Shown in pieces: positions 60,798-64,000 of a stretch of DNA of 64,000 nucleotides; position 1 is the first letter of the stretch, and every line of letters starts with the position of its first letter. The stretch spans positions 12,660,217-12,724,216 of the forward strand of contig NC_087261.1 in the NCBI RefSeq assembly GCF_037042905.1, in the 5' to 3' direction. Below the pieces are notes generated by a model. That model was given only the letters and a program-made list of their open reading frames with translations. It did no database searches and was not told the DNA's origin. Both the position numbers and the translations under genes were made by a program. Source of the DNA: Lytechinus pictus (taxonomy: Eukaryota > Echinodermata > Echinoidea > Temnopleuroida > Toxopneustidae).

Positions 60798-60860
60798 GTA
60801 AGTACAATACGCCCCTAAAATAATTGCAAGGCTCATTTCAAGATAATTTGAATTGTGGGC

Positions 60861-61135
60861 GCGCCGTGTCGAGTGGTTCTGACTCTAGCCTTTCAAACAG
60901 AGGGTCGTGGGTTCGAATCCTAGCCATGGCGTGTTTTCCTTCAGCAAGACACTATGCTCCAATCGACCCTTGCGAGGTGAATGGGTCCCCGGCAGAATTA
61001 ATTCATTGAATGCACGAGCACTGAAAGGCAGCTCGAACTAAATCCGGTGTAATAATAATAGTAACAATACTAACAGTAATAGTAAGAATAGATAGATAGA
61101 TGGCGCTATACAAAATGCATATTATCATTATTATT
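60861..61135 (+). mobile_element. tRNA-derived SINE with ATT-rich 3' end
   Basis: The head has CCGTGTCGAGTGGTTCTGAC and GGGTTCGAATCC. The tail runs through TTCAGCAAGACACTATGCTC and GAGGTGAATGGG to GATAGATAGATGGCGCTATA and an ATT repeat. The same 3' end appears alone near 47050-47100 and in part near 21600. Confidence 0.8.
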
Positions 61136-61257
61136 ATATTTGTATGTATTTCCTGTCTATCTCATGTGTATTCGGGAGTCGTAACGTTTAATCATATTGA
61201 TAGAAAAATTTGAATTGAATTCATTAGATTTCCATTAGTATTTTCAAACAAAGTCAA

Positions 61258-62250
61258 AGTTTGTGGTGTGTATTGACCATCAACCAATCCCGTAGCACCC
61301 TCCGGAAGCAATTGCGTTTGACGCACCCCCACAGGGGCCGCGGAAGCGGGGGGCTGGGGGGGCTTCAGCCCCCCCCCCCCAACTTTTTTTTCCAAAACCG
61401 TGTACAAAAACGTAAAAATGACCATAGGATTGTGATTTTTTGCACGATCAGCCCCCCACTTTTGGCTCAGCCCCCCACTTTGAAAACCGTTCCGCGGCCC
61501 CTGCGGCCCAAACAACAACAAACAAACGCAAGTTACAAATGTGTATGGTCTGCATTGACCATCAACCAATCCCGTATGGCCCTTTGGAAGTAATTCCGTT
61601 TGACGCACCCCCAAAACAACAACAAACAAACGCAAGTTACAAATGCGTATGGTGTGCACTGACCATCAACCAATACTGTATGGCCCTTTGGAAGTAATTG
61701 CGTTTGACGCACTCCCAAAACAACAAACACTCGCCAGTTACAAATGCGCATAGTGTGCATTGACCATCAACCAATTCCGTAGCACCCTCCGGAAGCAATT
61801 GCGTTTGACGCACCCCCCACAGGGGCCGCGGAAGCGGGGGGGGGGGGGGCTGGGGGGCTTCAGCCCCCCCCCCTCTCCCACTTTTTTTTCCAAAACCGTG
61901 TACAAAAAACGTAAAAATGACCATAGGATTGTGATTTTTTGCATGATCAGCCCCCCCCCCCCCACTTTGAAAACCGTTCCGCGGCCCCTGCCCCAAACAA
62001 CAAACAAACAAACAAACGCAAGTTACAAATGCACATGGTGTGCATTGACCATCAACCAATCCCGTAAGCCCCTTTGGAAGTAATTCCGTTTGACGCACCC
62101 CCCCAAACAACAACAAACAAATGCAAGTTACAAATGCGTATGGTGTGCATTGACCATCAACCAATCCCATAGCACCCTTTGGACGCAAAATTTGCTTGAG
62201 GCACCCCCAACAACAACAAACAAACGCACGTTAAAAATGTGCCCGTCTGA
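61258..62250 (+). repeat. Approximately 100-bp tandem array invaded by hAT-like MITEs
   Basis: About seven units with TGACCATCAACCAATCCCGT, GGAAGCAATTGCGTTTGACG and ACAACAAACAAACGCAAGTT. Two units are interrupted by MITEs of about 170 bp (61334-61502, 61821-61998). The MITE ends are a perfect inverted pair, CAGGGGCCGCGGAA and TTCCGCGGCCCCTG. The long minus-strand reading frames here are repeat artefacts. Confidence 0.88.
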
Positions 62251-62328
62251 TTGGTTGATAATCCCGCTGCGATTCGTTTTAGGAGTTGTGTTAGATTGCA
62301 ATTCTTCTGCAACGTGCCAATGGTGCGT

Positions 62329-63436
62329 GGGTGTTTCACAAAGCTAGGTTTAAGTTTCGAGTGACTTTAAGAATAGTACGGGTGATCCTTTCTTAAAGGA
62401 CAAGTCCACCCCAACAAAAAGTTGATTTGAAAAAAAGGAGAAAAATCCAACAAGCAAAACACTGAAAACTTCATCAAAATTGGATGTAAAATAAGAAAGT
62501 TATGACATTTCAAAGTTTTGCTTAATTTCACAAAACAGTTACATGCACATCCTCGTCGGTATGCAAATTGGCAGACTGATGACGTCATCCACTCACTATT
62601 TCTTTTGTATTTTATTAAATGAAATATGAAATATTCTTATTTTCTCCTCCTTGTCAAGTGAAACAAAGTTTTATAATTTCTCCCTGAACATGTAGAATTA
62701 CCATTATTTTAACAGTTTATGGTTAATAATTAAGTTGGTCCTTTCTTGTCAAATCTGTGTAAAAATTGAAATATTGTATAATTAAAAATAAAATAAAATA
62801 GTGAGTCATCGACTCTCTCATTTGCATATTGCTGAGTTGTGCATTTAACTGTTTTGTGAAATATAAGCAAAACTTAAAAATGTCATAACTTTCTTATTTT
62901 ACATCCGATTTCGATGAAATTTGCAGCATATGTTTGTTTGGTTTTTCTCTATCGACTCAAATCCACAATTTTTTGGGGTGGACTTGACATTTAAGAATAT
63001 TTTGTGAACTTCATACTTATCCACGGTAGTGTTGATTATTTTAAAGTCAATATTTAATTTTGTATATAGTGTATATACATTTGTGTTACAGTGTTTATAT
63101 CTTTATAAATTTATAGGATTTTGCTGATTATTTTACTCTACTTATATCATATTACCCTTGTATAAAATTTTGATAGGGGGTCTATATCTTACAAGCTTTG
63201 CTTTTCAGTAGGCCCCTCCACTTTTTTCATTTCATTGTAAAAATGATTTATTACGAAATGTACTTTGAGGATTTGTGGAATATGAATATATCAATTAAAT
63301 ATAACAAAATAAATAAAATAAAATAAATAGCAAATCAACTCCAAGGGAAATCTTGTGTTGTATCACTTACCACAAGAAAGGACCCCCAGTCGTCGTTAAG
63401 TCGCTAGTAACTTACGAACACCTTTATGAAACACAC
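62329..63436. mobile_element. GTTTCA-type element with nested TTAA MITE
   Basis: GTGTTTCACAAAGCTAGG and ACACCTTTATGAAACACAC are inverted ends. GGTGATCCTTTCTT and AAGAAAGGACCCCC are inner matches. The TTAA MITE at 62393-62994 is inserted near the left end. Confidence 0.65.
62393..62994. mobile_element. TTAA-type MITE, family 3, nested
   Basis: TTAA at both ends with AAGGACAAGTCCACCCC and GGGGTGGACTTGACATTT inverted termini. It sits inside a GTTTCATAAAG-type element spanning about 62329-63436, in the last visible lectin intron. Confidence 0.85.
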
Positions 63437-63826
63437 AACAGATGCCTAGGGTATACAGAGTATGCAAAATCGAAATGATATCACATTGCGTTTGTTCTAA
63501 TGTAAAATCATGAATGTTCTGTTATGATGCATTTGTCATAGAGTGTGTAAATCAATATGCGTTTTCAATGCCTCGGCTCAGAAAAAGTGATCAGAAATTG
63601 AACAAGAAAAGCGCTGTGTTAATCCCCTTTTTTGTTGCTCATCTGAATTTGCTTGAAGAAAGGCTAGGTGTGATGGGAGTCCTGATCATTATTTCTTTCT
63701 TAAAAAGATAAACATTTTTATGCTTGAAGAGTAAATTGGTCAGTCTGTTGGCCGCCTTCCCTACGCAATCTCGAATCCGACATTTTGTAAGACTACGTCA
63801 ATGCAATTTCTTCTGTATATATATAG

Positions 63827-64000
63827 GCTTGCCGAAATCAGAATCAATGGATAGGACTTTATCAACCAACCCCAGAAGGTGCCTTTGAATGGTCGGATGG
63901 AACGGAGGTGAACTACACTGCATGGTTTCCTTTGCAACCGGATAATAACATCCCTCATCTCCCAAATTCTTCAGAAGACTGTGCTTATATTTGGAAGAAG
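63827..64000 (+). CDS. Secreted EGF/C-type lectin, C-type lectin domain second half (runs off window)
   Basis: This exon starts at a TATATAG acceptor in phase 0 and stays open for 58 codons to the window end. It contains the WIGL core strand, FEWSDG, then QPDNN and EDCAYIW. QPD at the calcium-2 site is the family signature for galactose-type ligands, in contrast to EPN for mannose. The WND motif and last cysteine would lie beyond the edge. Two sequons (NYT, NSS) are visible. Galactose preference is an inference from the tripeptide alone. Confidence 0.92.

Noticed and set aside
61637-62188. Long minus-strand reading frame of 183 codons
   Set aside because: It is read through a tandem array and two MITEs. 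The repeated GLVDGQCTPYAFVTC-like peptide reflects the DNA repeat, not a protein family.

Overview
The window looks like nuclear DNA of an invertebrate deuterostome, most likely an echinoderm. It is AT-rich, its genes are split into short exons by long GT-AG introns, and it is crowded with tRNA-derived SINEs, hAT-like and TTAA-type non-autonomous transposons, LINE remnants and long homopolymer G/C runs. An intron-rich ornithine decarboxylase gene lies beside a secreted EGF/C-type-lectin gene. The species call is inference.

Gene 1 is on the minus strand: four consecutive 5' exons of ornithine decarboxylase (42517-42389, 41055-40959, 12011-11935, 8613-8441). Intron phases agree at every junction, and the protein covers the N-terminus through the PLP-lysine motif FYAVKC and on to about residue 140. 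The remaining exons would lie to the left of the window. Intron 2 is about 28.9 kb and is almost filled by a giant inverted repeat: left arm about 14813-26520, spacer about 3.8 kb, right arm about 30320-40928.

The palindrome arms are full of repeats: a TTTCGTCGACGAAA minisatellite at the tips, a higher-order tandem array (about four copies in the left arm, one in the right), and relics of a THAP zinc-finger/coiled-coil protein in both arms. Several insertions are present in one arm while the other keeps an empty site. The duplication therefore predates a series of transpositions.

From 42.5 to 49.9 kb I see no gene, only MITEs, a Tc1-like transposase fragment, a LINE 3' end and simple sequence.

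Gene 2 is on the plus strand (49986 to the window end): a multi-exon secreted lectin. It has a signal peptide, a four-cysteine N-terminal domain I do not recognise, an EGF domain, a Thr/Ser-rich linker, a second EGF domain, and a C-type lectin domain with a QPD sugar-binding tripeptide. The window ends inside this last domain. One EGF exon is tandemly duplicated, and the extra copy is interrupted by a small hAT-like element with an 8-bp target duplication.

The left 8 kb holds a LINE endonuclease fragment, MITEs, a 2.1-kb hAT-like element and a foldback element carrying a perfect 71-nt tRNA cloverleaf. No RNA gene other than SINE-type tRNA sequences, and no CRISPR array, was seen.
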